Positions 7,947 to 14,284 of a stretch of 32,428 nucleotides of DNA are shown piece by piece (the first letter of the stretch is position 1; each line of letters begins with the position of its first letter). Under the pieces are notes generated by a model. The model saw only the letters and a list, made by a program, of their open reading frames with translations. It did no database searches and had not been told where the DNA came from. The position numbers and the translations under genes were made by a program. The DNA lies in the NCBI GenBank assembly GCA_050260255.1, contig JBLNBW010000156.1:1-32428 (forward strand). The letters run 5' to 3'. The stretch comes from JAQGMV01 sp050260255. Lineage in GTDB: Bacteria > Pseudomonadota > Gammaproteobacteria > Burkholderiales > SG8-41.

Positions 7947-9004
7947 CGTTTCTCTGGCCCAACATGCTGTGGTTGCTGCTCGCCGTGCCGGCCGCGATCG
8001 CTCTGTACATCATCGTGTTGCGCCGGAAAAAGCGGGGCGCCGTACGTTACGCGAGCTTGGGCCTCATGAAAGAAGCGCTGGGACCGGGGCAGCGCGTGAG
8101 GCGCCATGTGCCGCCGCTGTTGTTTTTGTTCTCCCTCACGCTGATGCTCGTCGCCATCGCGCGTCCCGCGGCGGTGGTGACGCTGCCGTCGCATCACGAG
8201 ACGATCATACTGGCCATCGATGTGTCGGGCAGCATGCGCGCGGAAGACGTTCAGCCGAACCGGCTCGTGGCCGCGCAAAACGCCGCCAAGGCCTTCATAA
8301 AAGATCAGCCCAGCAACGTGCGCATCGGCATCGTGTCCTTCGCGGGCACTGCGGCAGTGGTTCAGGCGCCGACGGAAAACCGCGATGATCTCATCGCGGC
8401 GATCGATCGTTTCCAATTGCAGCGCGGCACCGCCGTGGGCAGCGGCATTATCGTGTCGCTCGCCACGTTGTTCCCGGAAGCCGGCATCGAGATCGGCGAT
8501 CCCGCCTTCACGCGTGGCAGCTCGCGTCGCGGCGGTGGTCGCGGGAAGCCGTTGTCCGAGTCGGGCACGGAAGATGGCAAAGCAGCGTTCAAGCCCGTTG
8601 CGCCGGGCTCGCACACCTCCGCTGCAATCATCCTGCTGACAGACGGCCAGACCACGACCGGGCCCGATCCGCTCGATGCCGCGCGCATGGCGGCCGACCG
8701 CGGCGTGCGCGTGTTCACCGTCGGCATCGGCACGCCCGAAGGCGAAGTGATGGGCTTCGAAGGTTGGCGCATGCGCGTGCGCCTCGACGAGGATGCGCTC
8801 AAGGCGATCTCGAATCTCACGCGCGGCGAGTACTTCTATGCGGGCAGCGCGCCGGACCTGCGCAAGATTTACGACGGTCTCAACGCCCGCTTCGTGCTCG
8901 AGAAGAAGCCCAGCGAAGTAACGGCCCTGTTCTCCGCTGCAGCGGCCGTCGCGGCGCTCCTGTCTGCCCTGCTCTCGCTGTTGTGGTTCCACCGCGTGTT
9001 CTGA
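7943..9004 (+). CDS. VWA-domain membrane protein (BatA/BatB-like)
   Basis: A 353-aa integral membrane protein with a periplasmic von Willebrand A domain, typical partner of MoxR ATPases. Membrane helices lie at about 5-26 and 57-75, with another at 332-350. The metal-ion-dependent adhesion site is intact: D93-x-S95-x-S97 (AIDVSGSM), T163 (RGTAVGSG) and D234 (LLTDGQ). An insert at about 185-225, rich in Gly, Arg and Ser, interrupts the VWA fold and is probably a flexible loop. It overlaps the DUF58 gene by ATGA. Related clusters often carry a second VWA protein and TPR proteins, which are absent here, so this is a short version of the cluster. Confidence 0.92.
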   Translation: MTFLWPNMLWLLLAVPAAIALYIIVLRRKKRGAVRYASLGLMKEALGPGQRVRRHVPPLLFLFSLTLMLVAIARPAAVVTLPSHHETIILAIDVSGSMRAEDVQPNRLVAAQNAAKAFIKDQPSNVRIGIVSFAGTAAVVQAPTENRDDLIAAIDRFQLQRGTAVGSGIIVSLATLFPEAGIEIGDPAFTRGSSRRGGGRGKPLSESGTEDGKAAFKPVAPGSHTSAAIILLTDGQTTTGPDPLDAARMAADRGVRVFTVGIGTPEGEVMGFEGWRMRVRLDEDALKAISNLTRGEYFYAGSAPDLRKIYDGLNARFVLEKKPSEVTALFSAAAAVAALLSALLSLLWFHRVF

Positions 9005-9098
9005 CCTCGTATCGCAGTCAACGCTTACTCGCGGTACGCCGCTTGCACCTCCGGCGAATCGGGCGCTCGCCCTACACCCAGGTGAGGAGGTCGATGTT

Positions 9099-9662
9099 AT
9101 GTGGAACCAGAACGTATTACGCAGCGCCGCCGTCGCGTTGGGCATGGCCGTGACATTTGCGTATGCCGCCGACAAGGCCGACAAAACGGGCGGCGACGCG
9201 TTGTCGAAAGACGATCGCAACTTCGTGATGGAGGCGGCGCAGGGCGGCATGGTCGAAGTCGAGATGGGCAAGCTCGCGCAGCAAAACGGCCAGAGCGACG
9301 GCGTGAAGCAGTTCGGCAAGCGCCTCGAAGACGACCATGCGAAGGCGAACGACCAGCTGAAAGGCGTCGCCCAGAAGCTGGGTGTCCAGATGCCGGCGTC
9401 TCTCGACAAGAAGCATCAGGCCAAGGTCGACAAGATGAGCAAGGTGAAGGCGCAGGACTTCGACCGGCAGTTCGCCAAGGAGATGGTGGGCGATCACGAG
9501 AAGGACGTGAAGGCTTTTCGCAAGCAGGCGGACAAGGGCAAGAACGCGGAACTCAAACAGTTCGCCAGCCAGACGCTGCCGACGCTCGAGGAGCACCTCA
9601 AGATGGCGCGCGAGTTGTCCGGCAAGAGCCCCGGCAAGGCTACCGGCAAAGGCAGCAAGTAA
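9099..9662 (+). CDS. DUF4142 domain-containing secreted protein
   Basis: A 187-aa protein with an N-terminal signal peptide (about 1-23, ending AYAAD) followed by a DUF4142 helical-bundle domain. Typical segments are DRNFVMEAAQGGMVEVEMGK and later KEMVGDHEKDVKAFRKQA. It would be a periplasmic, largely helical protein; the C-terminus is Lys/Gly-rich (GKATGKGSK). DUF4142 resembles ferritin-like bundles, but no metal ligands were identified and its role is unknown. The ATG at 9099 has SD GGAGG at 9086-9090; a nearby ATG at 9094 is in another frame. A strong terminator follows, so the gene is probably a single transcription unit. Confidence 0.9.
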   Translation: MWNQNVLRSAAVALGMAVTFAYAADKADKTGGDALSKDDRNFVMEAAQGGMVEVEMGKLAQQNGQSDGVKQFGKRLEDDHAKANDQLKGVAQKLGVQMPASLDKKHQAKVDKMSKVKAQDFDRQFAKEMVGDHEKDVKAFRKQADKGKNAELKQFASQTLPTLEEHLKMARELSGKSPGKATGKGSK

Positions 9663-9680
9663 TTGACGCGACGACGCATG

Positions 9681-9712
9681 CAAGGCCGGCCTTCAGGGCT
9701 GGCCTTGTTTTT
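9681..9712 (+). terminator. Rho-independent terminator after the DUF4142 gene
   Basis: An 11-bp stem (9681-9691 with 9697-9707, one G-T pair), a 5-nt loop and then TTTTT at 9708-9712, starting 18 bp after the stop codon. It is the clearest intrinsic terminator in the window. Confidence 0.9.
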
Positions 9713-9957
9713 GCGCCCGGCGCGCCTTGCAAACGGTGCCCATCCTTGGCCTAATACGCAACGTATGCCAGACGCGGCCGGAGCACGGTCCGGGCCCTGC
9801 TGGCATGCGAGGCGCAAGACGAACGCTCGCGGCAAGAAGTTCACCGATGTGAGATTGACAGCAAGACGCTGCGCTCGGGACGACGCAGGCGGCAACGGCC
9901 CGCGGCCGGCCCCGGCAAGATCTTCGCTAGCACCCTGATAGCGCATCCGGACAAACC

Positions 9958-10575
9958 ATGGACTCTCCAAAAGCCGAACGCATCGCATTCCTCCGAGGGT
10001 TTCTCAAGCATCCGCAGCAAGTCGGTTCCATCATCCCCAGCTCGCAGTTTCTCGAACGCCGCATCGCGCGTCTTGCCGCAGTGAGCACGGCGCGCGTGGT
10101 GGTGGAGCTCGGCCCCGGCACGGGCGGCACCACGCGGGCTCTGCTGAAAAGCATGAGGGAGCACGCCACCCTGCTGTGCGTGGAATTGAATCCGCAGTTT
10201 CACGACATCGTGCAGCGCATCGCCGACCCGCGGCTCATCGTTCACCATGGAAGCGCCGAAGAGCTGTGCGAGGTGATGGCGCGCCACGGTCTCGACGGTG
10301 CCGACGCGATCGTTTCGGGCATACCGTTCTCGACGATGCCGCCGGCGACGGCGGGGCGCATACTGGACGCGATCTACGCGGCGCTCGTGCCGCGCGGACG
10401 CTTCGTGGCCTACCAGGTGCGCGGCCACGTCGAAACGCTGTCGCGTCCGTACTTCGGCCCCGCGCAGGTGGACGTCGAGCTGCTCAACATACCGCCCGTG
10501 CGCATCTATCGCTGGGAGAAACGCGTCCGTTCCGCGGTGTCCGCGGTGGCGCGTTCTGCAAGCGCCGGCCGCTGA
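9958..10575 (+). CDS. PmtA-like class I SAM-dependent methyltransferase
   Basis: A 205-aa methyltransferase. SAM-binding motif I is VELGPGTGGTT at 49-59, and an acidic residue for the ribose follows in LCVELNPQF. The N-terminal FLKHPQQVGSIIPSSQF and later IVSGIPFSTMPP resemble small Rhodobacter-type phosphatidylethanolamine N-methyltransferases (PmtA) and related rRNA adenine dimethylase-like proteins. A phospholipid target is therefore plausible but not proven. There is no signal peptide or membrane helix, so it is cytosolic or peripheral. It stands alone between the DUF4142 terminator and a decayed ada gene. The SD before the ATG is weak. Confidence 0.82.
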   Translation: MDSPKAERIAFLRGFLKHPQQVGSIIPSSQFLERRIARLAAVSTARVVVELGPGTGGTTRALLKSMREHATLLCVELNPQFHDIVQRIADPRLIVHHGSAEELCEVMARHGLDGADAIVSGIPFSTMPPATAGRILDAIYAALVPRGRFVAYQVRGHVETLSRPYFGPAQVDVELLNIPPVRIYRWEKRVRSAVSAVARSASAGR

Positions 10576-10638
10576 CGGGCTCGCCTAAGCGCAAGACTGG
10601 GGTGGGCGGCGCACCACGCGCGATGCGACAAGTGCCGC

Positions 10639-11058
10639 ATGCAAGAGTACGAACGCATCGAGTCCGTCATCCGTTATCTCGACACACATCACGCGGCGCA
10701 GCCTGATCTTGCGACACTCGCCCGGCATGCGGGGCCCAGTGCGTTCCATTTCCATCGCATGTTCAGTGCCTGGGTGGGCGTCACGCTCGAAGCTGCGACC
10801 CCGGGCGAGATGAAAAGCGGCGGTGCGGGTCAGATGATTGCGTACGGCTACGCGGCCCGTCCTTTCGGCGTTGCCTGATCGCCGCCAATGCGCGAGGCGT
10901 CTGTCATATCGCGCTCCTCGACGCCGATCGCGCGGGGAGCCGCGAAGCATTGCGCAGAGACTGGCCGCGCGCGCAGCTGCAGCGTGACGACGCGCAAACG
11001 CGCGATCCTCGGGTGGGACAGCATGCCGCAGCGGTTCGGACACGGCACGCGGTGAGGC
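10639..11058 (+). pseudogene. ada: Decayed Ada-type AraC regulator/O6-methylguanine-DNA methyltransferase
   Basis: Remains of a bifunctional Ada-like protein (AraC helix-turn-helix fused to DNA-alkyl methyltransferase). Codons 10639-10878 encode the start of the AraC domain (HAGPSAFHFHRMFSAWVGV) and jump directly to the linker TPGEMKSGGAG and YGYAARPFG. About 50 residues of the second helix-turn-helix expected between them are missing, which suggests an in-frame deletion. At about 10870 the frame shifts by one base: the next expected residues, CLIAANARGVCHIAL, continue in another frame from 10872. After about 11000 the similarity fades and the catalytic PCHR motif is never seen. The 80-residue first ORF could still be translated but should not be functional. 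The 3' boundary is approximate. Confidence 0.75.
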
Positions 11059-11133
11059 CGCGGGCACGCGTACCGCAGGCGCGTATGATGGAGGAGCACA
11101 GCGAGCGCTCGCGTCCGCGACGAAAGGTGACTC

Positions 11134-11469
11134 ATGCCCGGTTGGGTACTGCCAGCACTGAAAGCGATATTGCCGCACGTCGGTACCATCGTCGAAGCGG
11201 CGAAACCCGTCTTTCGGCGTGCGACGTCGGGCGGCGAGGCCAAGCCGACGGTGGAAGAGCAGATCGCGGAGGTGCAAGCTGCCATCACGCAGAACGCCGA
11301 TCACATCAAGGCGCTCGCCGAGCAGCTGCAAAAAACGGTTGCCGTTCTGGAGCAAGAAGCGGAAACCACGCGGCAGCAATTGAAGCGCGCGCACCTCATG
11401 TGCGCCGTGGCACTCGTCGTCTCCCTCACCGCCGTGGGAATCGCGCTCTACGCCGTGTTGTCGGCGTAG
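11134..11469 (+). CDS. Small coiled-coil membrane protein, unknown function
   Basis: A 111-aa hypothetical protein. Residues about 40-85 (VEEQIAEVQAAITQNADHIK and on) have heptad spacing typical of a coiled coil, and residues about 86-109 form a hydrophobic membrane helix ending LYAVLSA at the C-terminus. This makes it a likely tail-anchored inner-membrane protein with the coiled coil in the cytoplasm. SD AAGGTG lies 5 bp before the ATG. It is convergent with the minus-strand SH3-like gene, only 22 bp apart. I do not recognise the family. Confidence 0.75.
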   Translation: MPGWVLPALKAILPHVGTIVEAAKPVFRRATSGGEAKPTVEEQIAEVQAAITQNADHIKALAEQLQKTVAVLEQEAETTRQQLKRAHLMCAVALVVSLTAVGIALYAVLSA

Positions 11470-11491
11470 CGCTGCTCGACACAGCGTCCCT

Positions 11492-12184
11492 TCAACCGCC
11501 GCCGGCGGGCGCGAATGCCACCATCCGCCAGCCATTCGGCCCCTTGACGAAGCACGCGGCGAGCTCGATCGGGCTGCGCACATGTTCCTCGGGAACGTAG
11601 CCGTCGCCCGCCGCAGTGCGCACCTTCACCCAGCGTTGCGGAGACCCCGGCTCGCGATCGTCCATTTCCCAGTCGAGCACCGGGACGATGTCGTACGACA
11701 AAGACTGCAGCGTCGGCGACCCGGACGACGGCTCCTTTTTCACCGCCGTGTCGCGGGCGACGATCGCACCATGGCCGAACGGCTCGATGTCCTCGGGCCA
11801 TTTTGCGAGCACGTACGGCGCGCAGAGTTCCTGCCGGCCTTTGCGGCCTTTCTCGTCCTTGTCCGGCTTCATGTACGCGGCGCCGAGAAACAGCGCCGAC
11901 GAGAGCTCGCGCCATAACGGGCTCGTTTCCGACGCGAGATCCCACTGCCGCTGGAATTCGGCGATGCCGCGCTCACCGGCGGTCGTGTTGCGCACGTTGC
12001 GATCGGTGACGCTCAGCAGAAACTTGCGGTCGCGCTTCTGCAGCGCATCGAGCAGCCGGTTCTTGAAGGAGACCCACGACGGATCTTTCGCCGCTTCGTC
12101 CACCGGCATGAGCTTGTGCTCTTGCGCGCCGGCCGCCGCTGTCCATGCGAGCCCGACGGCGACGAGCAAAGTACGGAGCCTCAT
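11492..12184 (-). CDS. Secreted protein with bacterial SH3-like domain
   Basis: A 230-aa protein with a signal peptide (residues 1-20, ending AGA before QEHK). Residues about 35-130 form an unassigned helical domain; residues about 139-207 look like a bacterial SH3 (SH3b) module: AIVARDTAVKKEPSSGSP, then SYDIVPVLDW, then WVKVRT and GYVPEEHVRSP. SH3b domains often bind peptidoglycan or protein partners, so a periplasmic envelope role is plausible. The start lies 7 bp after the stop of the crotonase gene, so the two are co-transcribed, although their functions look unrelated. Confidence 0.8.
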   Translation of the reverse strand: MRLRTLLVAVGLAWTAAAGAQEHKLMPVDEAAKDPSWVSFKNRLLDALQKRDRKFLLSVTDRNVRNTTAGERGIAEFQRQWDLASETSPLWRELSSALFLGAAYMKPDKDEKGRKGRQELCAPYVLAKWPEDIEPFGHGAIVARDTAVKKEPSSGSPTLQSLSYDIVPVLDWEMDDREPGSPQRWVKVRTAAGDGYVPEEHVRSPIELAACFVKGPNGWRMVAFAPAGGG

Positions 12185-12191
12185 CGCGCGA

Positions 12192-12998
12192 TCAGCGGCC
12201 CTTGAACACGCCGGGACGTTTTTCGAAGAATGCGGTCAGTGCTTCCTGATGATCCTCGGTCTTGTGGCAGATCGCCTGGAACGCCGAGCACACGTCGAGG
12301 TGCTCTTCGAGCAGCTGCCGCTGCGAGAGCTTGAGCAGCCGCTTGGCATAACGAATGGCCTGCGGCGGCTTGGCTGCGATTTTCGAGGCGAGCTTTTTCG
12401 CCGCGGGAACGAGCTCTTCCGGCGCAACGACGTCGAGCAGTATGCCGAGCGATTTCGCTTCGTCCGCTTTGACGATGCGTCCCGTGAGCGTGAGCTCCGC
12501 CGCGCGCTGATAGCCGAGATGACGCGTGAGGAACCACGCGCCGCCGTCGCCCGGGATGATGCCGAGGTTCACGAACGTCTCGCCGAATTGCGCGTTGGTC
12601 GAGCCAATGCGAATGTCGCACATGTTGGCGAGGTCGAAGCCCGCGCCGATCGCCGGTCCATTCACCGCGGCGATCACCGGCACGTCGCACTGCTCGAGCG
12701 CGAGCGGCAGGCGCTGTATGCCCTTGCGATAGTTCTGCTGCAGCTCGAACGCGGGGCCTTTCGCGCGCTCGCCCATCGTCTTGATGTTGCCGCCCGCGGA
12801 AAACGCGCTGCCCTCGCCGGTCAGGATGATGACGGATATTTCCGCATTGTTCTGCGCCCAGCTCAATACCGCGGGAATGTCCGAGACGAGATCCGTGCTG
12901 GTAAGCGCATTGCGCACGTCGTCGCGCTTGAACGTGAGTACGGCGATGCGCCCGTCGACTTCGAGCGCAGCGTCTTTGAGTTGGGGCATGGCAGCCAT
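12192..12998 (-). CDS. Enoyl-CoA hydratase/isomerase (crotonase) family protein
   Basis: A 268-aa crotonase-fold enzyme acting on acyl-CoA in the cytoplasm. The oxyanion-hole segments are intact: SAFSAGGNIK near 64-73 and NGPAIGAG at 113-120. The two glutamates used by true enoyl-CoA hydratases appear replaced: D122 (GAGFDLANMCD) stands at the first position and F142 (FGETFVNLG) at the second. An isomerase, thioesterase-like or other crotonase reaction is therefore more likely than classic hydration. It lies between the GntR regulator and the SH3-like gene on the minus strand and may belong to the catabolic programme. The first of two close ATGs (12998 and 12989) is chosen by default. Confidence 0.9.
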   Translation of the reverse strand: MAAMPQLKDAALEVDGRIAVLTFKRDDVRNALTSTDLVSDIPAVLSWAQNNAEISVIILTGEGSAFSAGGNIKTMGERAKGPAFELQQNYRKGIQRLPLALEQCDVPVIAAVNGPAIGAGFDLANMCDIRIGSTNAQFGETFVNLGIIPGDGGAWFLTRHLGYQRAAELTLTGRIVKADEAKSLGILLDVVAPEELVPAAKKLASKIAAKPPQAIRYAKRLLKLSQRQLLEEHLDVCSAFQAICHKTEDHQEALTAFFEKRPGVFKGR

Positions 12999-13032
12999 GA
13001 TGGGAGTCCTGTGTGCTCGCGGAAAGACGACT

Positions 13033-13062
13033 ATGTTAAGCGGTGCTCAGGGCGGCTTACAA
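13033..13062 (-). promoter_or_regulatory. Possible sigma70 promoter of the crotonase gene
   Basis: On the minus strand, TTGTAA (13062-13057) and TAACAT (13038-13033) are separated by 18 bp, each matching 4 of 6 consensus bases. The predicted start would give a short leader of roughly 30 nt before the ATG at 12998. Weak, by inspection only. Confidence 0.3.
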
Positions 13063-13125
13063 CTTGCGCGAGCCCGCATGGTGAGGACCGTTCGTTATCG
13101 ATCACGATATGCAATGCACGCGCGG

Positions 13126-13857
13126 TCACGCCGCGCGCCGCGTCTTCTTCTCGTGGGCGGCGCTGCGCGTATCCTGCTCTTTGAGCAGACGGATCGCCGC
13201 GTCGCGCGAGTCGATGACGCGCTGGCGTGCGATGCGCTCGGCGGCCGCACCGTCACCTTCGCGGATCGCCTTCAAGAGCTTTTGCCAGTGCTGCACCGAC
13301 TGGCGCCGCCGCTCGGGCGTCGACAGTCCGAGCTGCGAGTAACGCAACGTCTGCAGCGCGAGCGAGCCCAAGATGGCGCGCAGCCGCTTGCTGCCTGCCG
13401 CGTCGGTGAGTATGCGGTTTAAGCGGAACACGGTCTCGACGTATTGATCGGCGTGCTTCGCGTCGCGCGCATAACGGGTGAGCGCATCGACTTCCGGCTC
13501 GAGCTTGGCGAGGATGCGTGCGCGGTCGGGATGTTCCGCGATGAGACGGTCGCGCAAGCCGTTCAGCATCGCGCGCACGTCGAAGATCTCGCGTACTTCG
13601 TCGATGGACAGGCGCGTCACCTGGGCGCCGCGCCGCGCGAGGATGGTGACGAGGCCGTCTTTCTCCAGCAGGCGCAGCGCTTCGCGCACGGGGCCGCGAC
13701 TCACATCGAACTCCGCGGCGATCGCCTGCTCCATGATGCGCTGTCCGGGTGAGTACTCCCCGCTCACGATGCGTTCGGACAGCCGCGCCGCGATCTGTTC
13801 GGCGAGAGAATGCGTGAGCTGGCTGCGGTCGGGTGCGCCTTCGAAGTCGCTGGTCAT
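13126..13857 (-). CDS. GntR-family (FCD/FadR subfamily) transcriptional regulator
   Basis: A 243-aa DNA-binding regulator. The N-terminal winged helix-turn-helix spans about 18-82 (RIVSGEYSPGQRIMEQAIAA, then SRGPVREALRLLEKDGLV), and a helical FCD ligand-binding domain spans about 88-225. In typical FCD domains an Asp and three His bind a metal; here the matching positions read FRLNRI, HWQKLL and RQRVID, so most of the His ligands seem absent and the effector pocket may be metal-free. It is transcribed away from the 13-gene catabolic run, with 197 bp between the two starts holding a palindromic operator. It probably represses that run, and itself, until an acid or acyl-CoA inducer binds. Confidence 0.92.
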   Translation of the reverse strand: MTSDFEGAPDRSQLTHSLAEQIAARLSERIVSGEYSPGQRIMEQAIAAEFDVSRGPVREALRLLEKDGLVTILARRGAQVTRLSIDEVREIFDVRAMLNGLRDRLIAEHPDRARILAKLEPEVDALTRYARDAKHADQYVETVFRLNRILTDAAGSKRLRAILGSLALQTLRYSQLGLSTPERRRQSVQHWQKLLKAIREGDGAAAERIARQRVIDSRDAAIRLLKEQDTRSAAHEKKTRRAA

Positions 13858-13886
13858 GGGCGGGTGCGTGTGGTTTGGTCGGGACC

Positions 13887-13915
13887 ACGATACGGGCCGC
13901 TTGTCAGATTGTCAA
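13887..13915 (-). promoter_or_regulatory. Predicted promoter of the GntR regulator gene
   Basis: On the minus strand a perfect TTGACA (13915-13910) is followed after 17 bp by TATCGT (13892-13887; 4 of 6 bases). Transcription would start near 13880, about 23 bp before the regulator's ATG. The -35 box lies inside the left half of the operator palindrome. Confidence 0.6.
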
Positions 13916-13930
13916 CAATCAGGTTGACAA
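13909..13930. promoter_or_regulatory. Palindromic operator, probable GntR-binding site
   Basis: A perfect 8-bp inverted repeat with a 6-bp spacer: TTGTCAAC-N6-GTTGACAA. A third partial half-site, TTGTCA, occurs just to the left at 13901-13906. FCD-type GntR regulators generally bind short palindromes of this size between themselves and their targets. Both predicted -35 boxes overlap the palindrome, so binding should block both directions. Confidence 0.7.
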
Positions 13931-13951
13931 CACTCAAGACCACGGCATAGC
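13924..13951 (+). promoter_or_regulatory. Predicted promoter of the 13-gene catabolic run
   Basis: A perfect TTGACA at 13924-13929, inside the right half of the operator, with a weak -10 (CATAGC, 13946-13951; 3 of 6 bases) after 16 bp. The weak -10 suggests an activator or low basal expression. Downstream, 13962-13978 is a perfect 8-bp inverted repeat around one base (CTGCCGCC-A-GGCGGCAG) that would form a hairpin in the leader. Confidence 0.45.
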
Positions 13952-14054
13952 ATCGCCACTCCTGCCGCCAGGCGGCAGTGGCTTTATCTGCGATTAGCGA
14001 TGTGCCGTGGGCCGTGCTGCCGGCGGCGCGTAGTCCACCGACCGAGGAGCAGTC

Positions 14055-14276
14055 ATGGCAAAAATCGAAGTGAAATCAGAAATCACCGGCACCGTGTGGA
14101 AAGTTCCGGCCAAGCCGGGCGACCGCGTCGAAGCGGGCGATACGCTCGTCGTCGTCGAATCGATGAAGATGGAAATTCCGGTCATCACCGAAGATCCGGG
14201 CGTGGTGAAGGAAATCCTGGTGAACGAAAAAGACCCGGTGGCCGAAGGCCAGGTGGTCGCCATACTGGAAGACTGA
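14055..14276 (+). CDS. Free-standing biotin carboxyl carrier protein (biotinyl domain)
   Basis: A 73-aa single biotinyl domain. K38 in ESMKMEIPV is the biotinylated lysine. The usual Pro/Ala-rich N-terminal arm of AccB-type carriers is absent, so this is a minimal carrier that would be biotinylated by BirA and shuttle carboxybiotin between the biotin carboxylase (21728) and a carboxyltransferase. SD GAGGAG (14044-14049) lies 5 bp before the ATG. It is the first gene of the long run and stands 8 bp before CT4. It is the only biotinyl domain in the window, although the window has four carboxyltransferases. Confidence 0.95.
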   Translation: MAKIEVKSEITGTVWKVPAKPGDRVEAGDTLVVVESMKMEIPVITEDPGVVKEILVNEKDPVAEGQVVAILED

Positions 14277-14284
14277 GCGGCGCG

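Noticed and set aside
7874..9409. A 511-codon minus-strand open frame across the VWA and DUF4142 genes
   Set aside because: Antisense to two recognised genes, crosses their boundary, and has no recognisable motif.
9663..9938. 91-codon plus-strand ORF after the DUF4142 gene
   Set aside because: It runs through the intrinsic terminator and has a low-complexity Arg/Ala/Pro-rich translation.
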